A stretch of 64,000 bases of DNA from Corynebacterium sp. (GCF_030532715.1 NZ_JAUNKO010000004.1:186001-250000), one strand, 5' to 3'. Counted from the stretch's first letter, positions 52,108-61,361 are shown. Program-made: numbers and translations. The notes: generated from the letters alone by a model not told the origin.

Positions 52108-52334
52108 GGATTCCCGCCAAAATTACCGAAATTATGTCCGGACCGCTGCCCACCGCGGTGCTCGATTTTGCCGGGCAGGAACGCACATGTTGCTTGGCTT
52201 ATGTGCCGGAAGCGTCGGTGGGGGACTATGTCCTCATTCAGAACGGGTTTGCGATGTCTATTATGGATGAAGCGTCCGCGCTTGAATCGTTGGCCACAAT
52301 TGAAGAGTTCAACCTAATTCAGAGAGATCTATAA
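52098..52334 (+). CDS. hypC: HypC (copy 2)
   Basis: A 78-residue HypC/HupF protein: MCLGIPAKITEIM with Cys2, then GDYVLIQNGFAMSIMDEASA. The start is fixed by this motif and overlaps the HupK-like gene. Pairing with the HupK-like protein suggests a dedicated chaperone (HupF-like) that differs from the copy next to hypD. Last gene of the hydrogenase operon. Confidence 0.92.
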   Translation: MCLGIPAKITEIMSGPLPTAVLDFAGQERTCCLAYVPEASVGDYVLIQNGFAMSIMDEASALESLATIEEFNLIQRDL

Positions 52335-52347
52335 GTTCTAAGCTCCG

Positions 52348-52375
52348 GGTGGAGTTCTATATGATCTACTCCACC
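52348..52375 (+). promoter_or_regulatory. Inverted repeat around the -10 element of the AAA ATPase gene
   Basis: GGTGGAGT (52348-52355) and ACTCCACC (52368-52375) are perfect 8-base arms that enclose a TATGAT hexamer (52360-52365), a good -10. The ribosome-binding site GAGAGGAG (52376-52383) and ATG 52389 follow. A protein bound to this repeat would block the promoter, so it is a strong operator candidate, possibly for autoregulation. Confidence 0.6.
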
Positions 52376-52388
52376 GAGAGGAGCTGGC

Positions 52389-53507
52389 ATGTCCCAACGC
52401 AATCCCTTCCGACCAAGCTTTGGGGTTTCGCCACTGTATTTGGCTGGTAGGGAGGATTCGCTGCAGGATTTCCGGATCGGTTTGGCGGAGGGAATTGGCA
52501 GCCCCTACCGCGCCATGCTTGTTTCCGGTGCGCGCGGCATTGGCAAAACTGTGTTCTTAAACGAGGTTGAAGACGTAGCCACTCAGGCTGGATGGGTGGT
52601 CGCCCGCGCCTACCCCGATGCGCACCTTGTGGATACTCTGGTTAACTCCACTATTCCCGAAATCATGAAAAACCTGGGGGAAACCGGCAGCAAGCACAGC
52701 CTCACCGGCGCCTCGATTGCGGGCATCGGTTCCATCTCTACCTCTGTTCAAGCGGCGGAGCGGCCGGCGCCCACCTTGATTTCCCGGCTTCGCGAGCTTG
52801 CTACATTCGTGCGCAGGTACGAGGCTGGGGTGTTGGTGACCGTTGATGAGGTGCAAAGCGCCGACCCGGAGCTTATGCACCAGTTGGCCACTGCCGTACA
52901 GGATCTCATCCGCGATGAATTCGACATTGCGTTCGTGGCTGCGGGCTTGCCGCTTGGCATCCACCAACTCTTGCAACACGACGGCACTACCTTTCTGCGC
53001 CGCGCCGAGCGAATCGAATTGGTGCCCGTAACTCTCGAGGAGGCGCGCCATGCCATCATCCACACCGTGCGCGAGGGCGGCAAAACCCTTACTGACGACG
53101 CCGCATCCGCCGCCGCCGAGCTTTCCCAAGGGTATCCGTACCTGATCCAGCTCGTAGGTTCCGTTATCTGGACCTACGCCACCCTCGAACACCGAGACGA
53201 AATCACGCTCGCAGACGTGCGTGAAGCTCGGCCGCAGATTGTGAAACGAATGGGTACCCAAGTGCACAGGCCAGCTGTTGCTAGCGTGCCCGATAGTGAG
53301 ATGAACATGCTGAAAGCCATGGCCACCTTGATGGGCAACGATCAAGCAGTATCCACCGGCGCGCTCGCCAAGGCGCTCGGCGTGAAACCGAATGCGCTGT
53401 CGGTGCGGCGTGCTAACCTGCTCGCCCGTGAACTTATCATTTCACCCAGGTACGGGCACCTGAGCTTTACGCTGCCCTATATGCGCGAGTATTTGCTGGG
53501 AGAGTGA
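52389..53507 (+). CDS. AAA ATPase with C-terminal winged helix
   Basis: A 372-residue ATPase: Walker A GARGIGKT, Walker B VLVTVDEVQ, sensor-like FVAAGLP and arginine finger region FLRRAERIEL. The C-terminal part (LSQGYPYLIQLVG, then LAKALGVKPNALSVRRANLL) forms a winged helix that may bind DNA. Similar ATPases are common in Actinobacteria with unknown role. The preceding inverted repeat overlaps its own promoter. In the 205 bases after the stop, only a 28-codon frame fragment and no real gene is visible. Confidence 0.85.
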   Translation: MSQRNPFRPSFGVSPLYLAGREDSLQDFRIGLAEGIGSPYRAMLVSGARGIGKTVFLNEVEDVATQAGWVVARAYPDAHLVDTLVNSTIPEIMKNLGETGSKHSLTGASIAGIGSISTSVQAAERPAPTLISRLRELATFVRRYEAGVLVTVDEVQSADPELMHQLATAVQDLIRDEFDIAFVAAGLPLGIHQLLQHDGTTFLRRAERIELVPVTLEEARHAIIHTVREGGKTLTDDAASAAAELSQGYPYLIQLVGSVIWTYATLEHRDEITLADVREARPQIVKRMGTQVHRPAVASVPDSEMNMLKAMATLMGNDQAVSTGALAKALGVKPNALSVRRANLLARELIISPRYGHLSFTLPYMREYLLGE

Positions 53508-53712
53508 TCCTGTCTCTGAAACCATCGAAGGTGATTGAACTCGGCATGGATCTGCTTGACGTGAGAAAAATTCCTTCCGTAAAAAGCTAACGCACCGAGG
53601 GGCAGCGGTGCGTGTTGATGAGCTGGTGCTCACTGGCCGGGTCTGGCGGAATAGAGCCTGAACAATATGGCGCCGAGCGACTAAGGCGAATTGTGTACGT
53701 CAAGTGATGCGG

Positions 53713-53922
53713 TTACTTCCTGCCGCTACGCCAACTCGCTACGGTGAGCACCACAAGGACAAGCGCGAGCGCGGCGGGCCATATTGCGGGTTCGGGCGCA
53801 AACAGGTTCAAAGTGGCTTGGACAACGGAGACCACCGCGAAGAATGAGAGGAAACCGGTGATGGTGTCACGTTGGAGTCGCCTTCTCGTTTCGCGGGTGG
53901 GATCATTGTCCTTGTCGTGCAT
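53713..53922 (-). CDS. Small membrane protein, 69 aa
   Basis: A charged N-terminus (MHDKDNDPTRETRRRLQRD) is followed by two membrane segments (ITGFLSFFAVVSVVQATLNLF and IWPAALALVLVVLTVASW) and a basic end. It lies 34 bases after the permease gene of the sugar importer on the same strand. Function unknown; it may simply be the next gene on the backbone. Confidence 0.7.
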   Translation of the reverse strand: MHDKDNDPTRETRRRLQRDTITGFLSFFAVVSVVQATLNLFAPEPAIWPAALALVLVVLTVASWRSGRK

Positions 53923-53956
53923 GCGCCAATCTTAACAATCAGGCCAATCCGCCCAA

Positions 53957-54778
53957 TCACGCTTTCACGCCACCGGCGGTGAGGCCTGCTACGATGCGCC
54001 GCTGGAACACGAGCACCATGATGACCAGTGGGATGGTCACCAAAGACCCGGCCGCCATGATGGAGGCGTACGGGAACTCGAAGGAGCTGGGACCGGAGAA
54101 GCGGGCGATAGCCACCGTCACTGGTTCTGTTGCCGTCGATGACAATTGTTTGGCCAACATGAATTCGTTCCACGTTGCGATAAACGCCAAGATTGCGGTG
54201 GTAAACAGGGCAGGTGCGGCGAGGGGCAGCAAGACGAGCCGGAATGCTTGGCCGCGCGTCGCGCCGTCGACACGCGCTGCCTCCTCTAACTCCCAGGGGA
54301 GCTGGCGGAAAAAGGACACCAGGGTGTAAATCGTCAACGGCAACGCAAAGGAAATATTCGGAATGATCAACGCGCGGTAGGTGCCAATCCAGCCGAGATC
54401 ACCGAACAGCTGAAACAGCGGCGTGACCAGCGCAATGCCGGGGAACATTGAAGCGCCCAACACAATGCCCGTAACAAAACCCTTGCCCCGGAAATCCAGG
54501 CGCGCCAACGCGTACGCCGTAAACACGCCCACCATGACAGCTAGGAATGTGGTCACCGCGCCCACCAACAGTGAATTACCAATCGCGCGCAAGAAGTTAT
54601 TGCCTTCGTCCGTGGCGAGCGCGTCCTGGAAGTTTTCCAGCGTCACGTGAGTGGGCCACGGGGTGGTGTCAAAGGTGAATTGTTTGTTGCGCAGCGCGGT
54701 AATGAGCATCCAGTAAAACGGTGCGAGGCCCCACACCAGGATCAGAACCACGCCGAAGTAGGTGCGCACAGTTTTCAT
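53957..54778 (-). CDS. tusG: Sugar ABC transporter permease, TusG/SugB-like
   Basis: A 273-residue MalG-type permease with six membrane helices and the EAA loop EEAARVDGATRGQAFRLVLLP that contacts the ATPase. By gene order and the neighbouring binding protein it belongs to the trehalose importer TusFGK-E of corynebacteria (LpqY-SugABC of mycobacteria), which recovers trehalose released in mycolate transfer. It overlaps tusF by four bases. The gene for the ATPase is not in this operon. Confidence 0.82.
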   Translation of the reverse strand: MKTVRTYFGVVLILVWGLAPFYWMLITALRNKQFTFDTTPWPTHVTLENFQDALATDEGNNFLRAIGNSLLVGAVTTFLAVMVGVFTAYALARLDFRGKGFVTGIVLGASMFPGIALVTPLFQLFGDLGWIGTYRALIIPNISFALPLTIYTLVSFFRQLPWELEEAARVDGATRGQAFRLVLLPLAAPALFTTAILAFIATWNEFMLAKQLSSTATEPVTVAIARFSGPSSFEFPYASIMAAGSLVTIPLVIMVLVFQRRIVAGLTAGGVKA

Positions 54779-55734
54779 CGTTTTGCCCCTTCTTGTTGTT
54801 TGCGGGCTTGGTTGCCGGAAACATCAGCACCGAAGAATCGGATCATCACAAACGCCACCGTGAAAATCAGCAAAAACACGAGGGTGGACAATGCGGAGGC
54901 GGAATTGAAGTTGTTTTGCCGCATATCGTCAACCACCAATTGGGAGATGGTCGCCGTGGGCGAGTTCGACGAGCTGGAGATCATAATCACCGGCAGGTCG
55001 TACATGCGCAGGGCATCCAAGGTCCGGAACAATACCGCCACCATGAGTGCGGGTTTTACCAGCGGCATGGTGATGCGAGTGAAAATCTGCCAGCGGTTGG
55101 CGCCGTCGACGCGGGCGGCTTCGTAGAGTTCCGTGGGGATCATTTGCAGGCCCGCTAGGATCAGCAGCGCCATAAACGGGGTGGTTTTCCACACGTCGGC
55201 GATGATCACGGCGACGCGGGCCGCCCATGGGTCTGTGGTCCAATGGATACTCGTGCCCAGCAGGGAATTCACAATGCCCCTGTCGGCGAAAATAAACTGC
55301 CACAACTTGGCGGTCACGGCCGTGGGAATCGCCCACGGGATCAGTACCGCCGCGCGGAGGAACGCCCGGCCCTTAAACTCTTTGTTCATGACTGTGGCCA
55401 TCCACATGCCAAGGATGGTTTCCAGGGCGACGGTGACCACCGCGAACATGAGGGTGATGCGCACCGCGGGCCAAAAGTCGGTGGCCAGCACGCCGGGTGG
55501 GCAGGTTCCGACGAGCCCATCAGCCCCCATGCAGCGCTGCGTCAACCAGTAGAAGTAGTGGTCTAATCCGGCGAAACCACCCTCGACGAATACGCCGGTG
55601 ACTGGGTCGAGGTGTTTATCAGATTGGAAGGACAACCAGATCGCCCGCAGGATGGGGTACCCGATGACGATTGCCAGCACCGTGAGTGTCGGTGCGATTA
55701 AGAACACGACTGCGCGATTGGACTTGTGAGACAC
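54775..55734 (-). CDS. tusF: Sugar ABC transporter permease, TusF/SugA-like
   Basis: A 319-residue MalF-type permease with six membrane helices and EAA loop YEAARVDGANRWQIFTRITMP. It is separated from the binding-protein gene by a 97-base gap with a strong hairpin. The periplasmic loop after the first helix is long (about 60 residues), as in SugA. Coupled to tusG by ATGA. Confidence 0.82.
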   Translation of the reverse strand: MSHKSNRAVVFLIAPTLTVLAIVIGYPILRAIWLSFQSDKHLDPVTGVFVEGGFAGLDHYFYWLTQRCMGADGLVGTCPPGVLATDFWPAVRITLMFAVVTVALETILGMWMATVMNKEFKGRAFLRAAVLIPWAIPTAVTAKLWQFIFADRGIVNSLLGTSIHWTTDPWAARVAVIIADVWKTTPFMALLILAGLQMIPTELYEAARVDGANRWQIFTRITMPLVKPALMVAVLFRTLDALRMYDLPVIMISSSSNSPTATISQLVVDDMRQNNFNSASALSTLVFLLIFTVAFVMIRFFGADVSGNQARKQQEGAKR

Positions 55735-55778
55735 AGCGCTCCTTGGGGGAGTGAGGAGAACAGAAACAACACAAAAGA

Positions 55779-55808
55779 AAAGGGGAGAGTGTAAACGCTC
55801 TCCCCTTT
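55779..55808 (-). terminator. Intercistronic hairpin between tusE and tusF
   Basis: On the reverse strand AAAGGGGAGAG pairs with CTCTCCCCTTT across an eight-base loop, followed by TCTTTTG. It lies 23 bases after the binding-protein stop and 45 bases before tusF. It should act as partial terminator or mRNA stabiliser, giving more binding protein than permease. Confidence 0.8.
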
Positions 55809-55830
55809 CCTCATCGTGCTTGGAAGCGGA

Positions 55831-57102
55831 TTACTTCGCGGCGTTGGTGATGGCCGCAGTCATGTCCGCAGCCGCATCGTCAACGCTCTTGTCGGCGGTG
55901 AGTGCAGCGTACGCATTGTCCTGGATGGCCTTGGAAATCGCCGGGTAGAACGGGCTCACCGGGCGCGGCGCGGCGTTTTCCAGGGATTGCTTCAGCGCCG
56001 GCAGGTAGGGGTACTTTTCGGCAAGTGCGGCGTCGTCATACACGGAAGCCAGCACCGGTGGGAACGCGGACTCGGCGAAGGACATTTGGTTTTCCTCGCT
56101 GATCACGAACTCGATGAAGTCACGGGCCGTTGCCTTCGCCTTCGAGTTGACGTTGATGCCGTTGTTGTAGCCACCGAGGGTAGACACGCCTACACCGTCC
56201 TTACCAACCAGCGGCTGGACTTCGAACTTGCCCGCAACAGCGGAGTTCGCCTCGGAAGCGTTGTCGAACATGTACGGCCAGTTGATGGCGTATGCGGTCT
56301 CCCCGCCGACGAAGGCAAGGTTGGTTTCTTCCTCCGTGGCGCCCGTGGAGGACTTGGAAATGGTGCCGTCCTTATAGGCGTCAACCATTGCCTGCATGCC
56401 TTCCTTTGCCTCCGGCGAATCCACGGCCGGGGTCTTGCCGTCCTCCTGCACCACATGGCCGCCCCAGCCCTCAATGAAGCCGGCGGTGTTGACGGTCAGG
56501 CCCTCATACTGCTTGAGCTGCAGCGTCAAGCAATCCTTGTTTTCCGGAAGTTCTTTACAGGATTCCTTCAAATCGTTGAAGGTGTTGGGGGCGGCGGCCG
56601 CGAGTTCCGTGTTGCGGTACAGCAATTGGCCATTGGTGTTCTGCGGCACCGCATACAGCGTGCCGTTATAGGTAGCGGATTCCACGGTGGGCTGCAGCAG
56701 CTTCGAGGTATCCACCTCCAGGTCGCCCGTGAGCGGGGCGAGCCACTGGTTTGCCGCGAAGTCCGCCGTCCAGATCACGTCCAAAGCCATGACGTCGTAG
56801 TCGCTGCTCTTCGCTTGCAGGGACTGCACGAGCGTTTCGCGTTGATCATCAGCTTCGCCAGCGAGTTCTTTCAGGGTGACCTGCTCATCCGGGTGATCAG
56901 CATTCCACTTTTCAATGATCGGCTTGAGCTTGTCCGTGTCGTTCTTGCCCATCGCGAACGTGATCGGGCCACGCTCACCGGAAGCCCCGCCGGCGGACGA
57001 GGCGTTGCTGCTGGTGCCGTCAGTGCCGCCGTCGGATGCGCATCCGACGAGGATCGCTGCGGAGGCAAGCAGGGAAATCGTTGCCGCTGCAATACGCTTC
57101 AT
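55831..57102 (-). CDS. tusE: Trehalose-type ABC importer substrate-binding lipoprotein, TusE/LpqY-like
   Basis: A 423-residue family 1 solute-binding lipoprotein. The signal peptide ends in the lipobox LVGC (Cys21), then a Gly/Ser-rich linker. The fold shows VMALDVIWTADFAANQWLAPL, a typical hinge strand, and AYAINWPYMF. Trehalose as ligand is inferred from synteny with C. glutamicum tusE and from the neighbouring envelope genes; maltodextrins are an alternative. No ATPase gene lies upstream, where C. glutamicum has tusK. Confidence 0.83.
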   Translation of the reverse strand: MKRIAAATISLLASAAILVGCASDGGTDGTSSNASSAGGASGERGPITFAMGKNDTDKLKPIIEKWNADHPDEQVTLKELAGEADDQRETLVQSLQAKSSDYDVMALDVIWTADFAANQWLAPLTGDLEVDTSKLLQPTVESATYNGTLYAVPQNTNGQLLYRNTELAAAAPNTFNDLKESCKELPENKDCLTLQLKQYEGLTVNTAGFIEGWGGHVVQEDGKTPAVDSPEAKEGMQAMVDAYKDGTISKSSTGATEEETNLAFVGGETAYAINWPYMFDNASEANSAVAGKFEVQPLVGKDGVGVSTLGGYNNGINVNSKAKATARDFIEFVISEENQMSFAESAFPPVLASVYDDAALAEKYPYLPALKQSLENAAPRPVSPFYPAISKAIQDNAYAALTADKSVDDAAADMTAAITNAAK

Positions 57103-57210
57103 GGGAATACTTCCTTCTCGTTTGGTTTTTCTGACGCAATCGACAGAAGAAATTCACGTCCCCCCTAATGTAGTAACCCGAGTCACCCCCGTGGTTAGGA
57201 TGTGGGCTAT

Positions 57211-57873
57211 TTAACCCAACTCGGGGGTGGGGTGCAGCGGCAGGGTCACACGCTCCGCGCGGGCAATATCCGCCAGGCGAGCGGCGTCGGCAAGCCCGGT
57301 CACAATCACCGCGGAACCGCCCACCACGAGCGGCTCCAACACTTGGGCGGTAAACCCCGCGCCATCCGTCCAACCTGTGGATAAGGTGCGTGCCCGTGGC
57401 GGCAGCGACGAGGACACCAGTTCGTGGAGGGCTGGCGTGGGCGCGTCAAAGGTATCCCCATACAGGCGCACGGTCGGGCCGAAGTCCACTACCCCGGGGG
57501 GAACCACGCCGCCGGTCTCGGCAACGCCACGCCCAAACGCGTCATCCGTGACTAAGCACACATAGCGCTGCAAATCCGCCCCACGGTCCGGGGAGGAAAA
57601 TAGTACTTCCCCGTCCGTACCGAAGTCGGGGGTAATGCCCGCCGCGTAGGCGCCCAGCGCAATCACGGCCGCCTGCCAGCTCGCGGGCAGATCAATGCCG
57701 ATGGTTTCGCCGGGGGTGAGGTCGAATTCGTCGAGCAACATGTTGGCCACCTTCGCCGCCCAGTTATCCAACGTGGTGGCGGAAAAATCGAGGCGCGCCC
57801 CCGTCGACTCGTTATACACGGTCAGGCGGGGAGCGCTGGCATCAGATTCAAGTAGGTGACGTAGCAATTCCAT
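57211..57873 (-). CDS. TIGR03089 family protein
   Basis: A 220-residue protein that looks like the N-terminal part of an acyl-AMP ligase: YNESTGARLDFSATTLDNWAAKVANML and PGETIGIDLPASWQAAVIALGAYAAGI, without the later adenylation motifs. Such proteins lie next to the LCP gene across corynebacteria and mycobacteria. ATG 57873 (MELLRHLL) matches the family; a start at 57909 is possible. Function unknown. Confidence 0.85.
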   Translation of the reverse strand: MELLRHLLESDASAPRLTVYNESTGARLDFSATTLDNWAAKVANMLLDEFDLTPGETIGIDLPASWQAAVIALGAYAAGITPDFGTDGEVLFSSPDRGADLQRYVCLVTDDAFGRGVAETGGVVPPGVVDFGPTVRLYGDTFDAPTPALHELVSSSLPPRARTLSTGWTDGAGFTAQVLEPLVVGGSAVIVTGLADAARLADIARAERVTLPLHPTPELG

Positions 57874-57965
57874 GCGGCCCAGCGTATGCGAAGTAGGTGA
57901 CGAGTTCACACGATGGGTGCCGCCGCATCCCGCCAGGCAGTCGCACCTAGGCGCGACTGTGGCGC

Positions 57966-59573
57966 TTAGTTCACGCAGCGCGGGCCATCGCCGCCGGCGT
58001 CGAAGCTGGGGGATTCGCTTTGCTCATCGACAGGCTCGCCGGGCTGCCCGACGGAGCTCGGCGCGGTGTTCGTGGTGGAACTATCCGGGGTGTTGGACAC
58101 CGGGCCTTTGTAGTCCGTGTGGACGACGATGGCGAGTTCACCAGGAGCGAGCGAGGGGGAGACGCCGACCGGGATGTCGCCGAGTAGCTTTGCTAGTTCC
58201 TTGGCTGCGGGGTCGTTGGCGTTGGCGGCCAGCACGCGGGAATCGTTGTACAGCCCGGGTTGGGCGTTGGTGATTTCCACGACGTTGTAGCCGAGACCGG
58301 TCAGGTGGCCGCCCACGCGCGCACCTTCGCCGGATACTCCACCCGCGTTGAGTACGTACACGTCGGCGGTGTGCTGTGCTTTAGGCTCCTCCGCGCTTTC
58401 CGACGGCGCGGCAGTGGAGGTATCTTCTGCTGGTTGCGGATTGCTGGGGTCCGTGCGCTGATCCACCGGCTTGAGCAATTGCTCGAAGAACTTGTGCACT
58501 TGTTTCGTGTCCACCGTGACCACGGATTCGCCGTAATCGCCGACGCCGTCGATGCTGGTCACCGGGATGGTTTCAAAGTGCACGTTGCCGCCCGCCAGGT
58601 TTTGCAATTGCAGGCCAAATTGGGTGATGTCCCAGTTTTCGTCGATGGTGACGCTTCGGCTGACCGCGTTGGACAGCTCGTTGAGTTTGCTCGGTGAGGA
58701 AAGCGTGCCAGAGGAGAGCACCTTATTGACCAACGAAGCCATAAACACCTGCTGGCGCACGATGCGGTCAAGGTCGCCGCGCGGCAGGCCATGACGCTGG
58801 CGCACAAAGGACAATGCGTCCGGGCCGTTGAGGGTTTGCCTGCCGGCGGGGAAGTCCGCGCCGGAGAATTCATCCGAGGTGGCTTCTTTAAGGCATACGT
58901 CCACGCCGCCCACGGCGTCAGTCAGCAGCACGAAGCCCAGCAGCCCCACTTCCGCGTAGTGATCCACGGTCACGCCGGTGAGGTCAGACACGGTTTCGCT
59001 GAGTGCGCGGCGGCCGGAATCCTTGGCTTGTTTTTCACGGTTCGCTTCGTCGGCTTCCCCCGACTCCAGTAATTCGCCAATACGTTTGGCTTTGTGGTTG
59101 CCGTACACACCGTTGATTTTCATGTTGCCGAATTCATCGTCATGGATATAGGTATCGCGCGGGATGGAAATGGCGGTGGCCGAGGTGCCATCGTTGGGCA
59201 CGCGGATCAACATGATGGTGTCGGTATTGTCGTTTGGTTCGTCGCCGGCGCGCAGCATGGCGATTTCCTCGCTTGTCAGCGCGTTGCCTTGGGCATCGGA
59301 GCGTGAGTCGGACCCAACCAACAGGATGTCCGTTGCGCCGTCTTTGGCTTGGCCGGGGCGGGTGTCGCCGTCGCCCAAGCCGAGATCGCCGGTGCCGGTT
59401 ACGGTTTGGCTGAGTACACCAACGAAGGAGTATCCCAGGCCGGAGAACGCGAGGACCAAGGTGGACATGATTGCCAGGAAGACCCGTACGGCGCGGGGGC
59501 CAGCTTGCCGCAGCACCGTGGCTCGCGGGGGTGCGGCGTTGATGTTGCGGACGGTCCGGTACCGGTCGGTCAC
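57966..59573 (-). CDS. LytR-CpsA-Psr family cell-wall ligase
   Basis: A 535-residue protein that probably joins arabinogalactan to peptidoglycan. It has a cytoplasmic N-terminus, one membrane anchor (VFLAIMSTLVLAFSGLGYSFV), an LCP domain with DILLVGSDSR, ISIPRDTYIHD and SFVRQRHGLPRGDLDRI, and a C-terminal LytR_C domain (VYVLNAGGVSGEGARVGGHL). The substrate polyprenyl-pyrophosphate is contacted by the Arg and Asp residues of these motifs. Divergent from rmlD. Confidence 0.93.
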   Translation of the reverse strand: MTDRYRTVRNINAAPPRATVLRQAGPRAVRVFLAIMSTLVLAFSGLGYSFVGVLSQTVTGTGDLGLGDGDTRPGQAKDGATDILLVGSDSRSDAQGNALTSEEIAMLRAGDEPNDNTDTIMLIRVPNDGTSATAISIPRDTYIHDDEFGNMKINGVYGNHKAKRIGELLESGEADEANREKQAKDSGRRALSETVSDLTGVTVDHYAEVGLLGFVLLTDAVGGVDVCLKEATSDEFSGADFPAGRQTLNGPDALSFVRQRHGLPRGDLDRIVRQQVFMASLVNKVLSSGTLSSPSKLNELSNAVSRSVTIDENWDITQFGLQLQNLAGGNVHFETIPVTSIDGVGDYGESVVTVDTKQVHKFFEQLLKPVDQRTDPSNPQPAEDTSTAAPSESAEEPKAQHTADVYVLNAGGVSGEGARVGGHLTGLGYNVVEITNAQPGLYNDSRVLAANANDPAAKELAKLLGDIPVGVSPSLAPGELAIVVHTDYKGPVSNTPDSSTTNTAPSSVGQPGEPVDEQSESPSFDAGGDGPRCVN

Positions 59574-59634
59574 TGAGAATCTCCCAAAGTTACGATGGTC
59601 CTTGTTTGTATTTCTAGTTCAAGGAGTCTAAGGC

Positions 59635-60474
59635 ATGCGTGTCGCAGTGACAGGTGGAGACGGGCAAGTTGCCGCCGCGTTGCGTCTGACACAACCACCT
59701 CACGCACAGGCACATTACCTTACGCGCGGTCAACTTGATATTACTGATCGCCGTGCGGTGGCCGAGCATCCGGCGCTCGAGGTGGATGTGATTATCAACG
59801 CCGCGGCGTACACGGCCGTCGATGCGGCGGAGTCGGATGCGGCGACGGCGATGGCGATCAACGGTCACGCGCCGAGTTACTTAGCTCAACGCGGGCCATA
59901 CCTTGTGCAACTGAGCACAGATTACGTGTTCGGTGGCAATCGGCGCCGCCCATTGCGTATCGACGACGCGACTGCCCCCAGCACCGTTTATGGTGCAACG
60001 AAGCTTGCGGGCGAGCGCGCAGCCATGGAAGTTTCAAACAATCTATCGGTAGTGCGAACGGCGTGGGTGTATAGCGGAAATACGTTGCCCAACCATGGGT
60101 GTTTTGTATCCACCATGCTCCGCCTGGCGGCGGGGGATGGCGAGGTGCGCGTCGTAGACGATCAGGTGGGTAGCCCCACCTATGCGCTGGATTTGGCGCG
60201 TGGGTTGTGGGAGGTTGCACAGTTTCGGCCGCGGGGGGTGCTGCATGCGGTGGGGGCGGGGCAGGCTTCGTGGTGGGATCTCGCCCGCGAGACCTTCCGC
60301 GCCGCGGGTGCGGACCCTGAGCGCGTTATCGCATGTTCTTCTCAAGATTTTCCCAGGCCAGCGGCCCGCCCGACGTGGTCGGTGTTGGATTCTAGCTCGT
60401 GGGAAGCTGCGGGTTTGCGCCCGCTACCTGCGTGGCAAACGGGTGTAGCACGAGCGACTACGGCTAGAATCTAG
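59635..60474 (+). CDS. rmlD: dTDP-4-dehydrorhamnose reductase RmlD
   Basis: A 279-residue extended short-chain dehydrogenase that makes dTDP-L-rhamnose for the arabinogalactan linker. The NAD(P) loop is VTGGDGQVAAAL; the active site is STDYVFGG and YGATKLAGE (Tyr-x-x-x-Lys). The rhamnosyltransferase gene starts at its last base. A second rml set elsewhere would be needed for the rest of the pathway. Confidence 0.93.
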   Translation: MRVAVTGGDGQVAAALRLTQPPHAQAHYLTRGQLDITDRRAVAEHPALEVDVIINAAAYTAVDAAESDAATAMAINGHAPSYLAQRGPYLVQLSTDYVFGGNRRRPLRIDDATAPSTVYGATKLAGERAAMEVSNNLSVVRTAWVYSGNTLPNHGCFVSTMLRLAAGDGEVRVVDDQVGSPTYALDLARGLWEVAQFRPRGVLHAVGAGQASWWDLARETFRAAGADPERVIACSSQDFPRPAARPTWSVLDSSSWEAAGLRPLPAWQTGVARATTARI

Positions 60475-61361
60475 TGGCTGTGAAGACTCCCATAGCCGTA
60501 ATCACTGTCACGTATTCACCTGGCAAGTACCTGAAAGACTTCCTGCAATCGGTGCCGGAGGCGACTGAGAAGCCGACACACGTCATCATGGCCGATAATG
60601 GCTCCACGGACGGTGCCCCGGAGGCTGCCGTGTGTGCCGGGGTGGAACTGTTACGTACCGGCGGCAACATTGGGTATGGCAGTGCGGTGAACGCGGCGGC
60701 GCGGGCGTTGGCGGGGCGTCGAGCAGCGGGCGAGCTTGACGGGGAGTTTTTCGTAGTGAGCAACCCTGATGTGGTGTTCGACCCCGGCGCTATCGATCGC
60801 ATGATTGAATGCGCGCGTCGGTATGAAACGGCGGCGGCGATTGGGCCGTACATCCGGGAAGCCGACGGTTCCCCGTACCCCTCGGCGCGGGCGGTGCCTA
60901 CCCTGCGAAATGGGATTGGGCACGCCCTATTTGGCGCCGTGTGGCCAGCAAACCCTTGGACGCAGGCGTACCGCGACGATGCGGACATGCAGCGGGAGCG
61001 TCCCGCAGGCTGGCTATCGGGCTCGTGTGTGCTCCTGCGGTGGGAAGCCTTCGATGCCGTGGGCGGATTCGACGAACGCTACTTCATGTATATGGAAGAC
61101 GTTGACTTAGGCGATCGCTTCGGGCGTGCAGGCTGGCTTAATATTTTCTGCCCCAGTGCGCAGATCACGCACGCGAAGGGCCATGCGGCGGGTGAGCACC
61201 CAGAGCTTATGCTGCCCGCGCATCACGATAGCGCCTATCGCTTCCAGGCGGACCGACATGCGGCGTGGTGGCAGGCGCCGTTGCGGGCGGCCCTGTGGTT
61301 GGGGCTGAAGCTGCGTACGGTGATTGCGGTTGGCGCCGCGAAGATTCGAAACAAATCGTAA
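60474..61361 (+). CDS. wbbL: Rhamnosyltransferase WbbL
   Basis: A 295-residue GT2 glycosyltransferase that adds rhamnose to GlcNAc-PP-decaprenyl, forming the arabinogalactan linkage unit. It opens with AVITVTYSPGKYLKDFL, has MADNGSTDGAPEAA, VSNPDVVFDPGAI (DxD-like metal site) and GWLSGSCVLLRWEAFDAVGGFDERYFMYMEDVDLGDR. The start is GTG 60474, overlapping the rmlD stop by one base. Order rmlD-wbbL-GDP-mannose pyrophosphorylase matches mycobacteria. Confidence 0.93.
   Translation: MAVKTPIAVITVTYSPGKYLKDFLQSVPEATEKPTHVIMADNGSTDGAPEAAVCAGVELLRTGGNIGYGSAVNAAARALAGRRAAGELDGEFFVVSNPDVVFDPGAIDRMIECARRYETAAAIGPYIREADGSPYPSARAVPTLRNGIGHALFGAVWPANPWTQAYRDDADMQRERPAGWLSGSCVLLRWEAFDAVGGFDERYFMYMEDVDLGDRFGRAGWLNIFCPSAQITHAKGHAAGEHPELMLPAHHDSAYRFQADRHAAWWQAPLRAALWLGLKLRTVIAVGAAKIRNKS

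Noticed and set aside
53507..53590. 28-codon frame following the AAA ATPase (VIELGMDLLDVRKIP)
   Set aside because: Too short and without recognisable family; may be a remnant, but cannot be supported as a gene.
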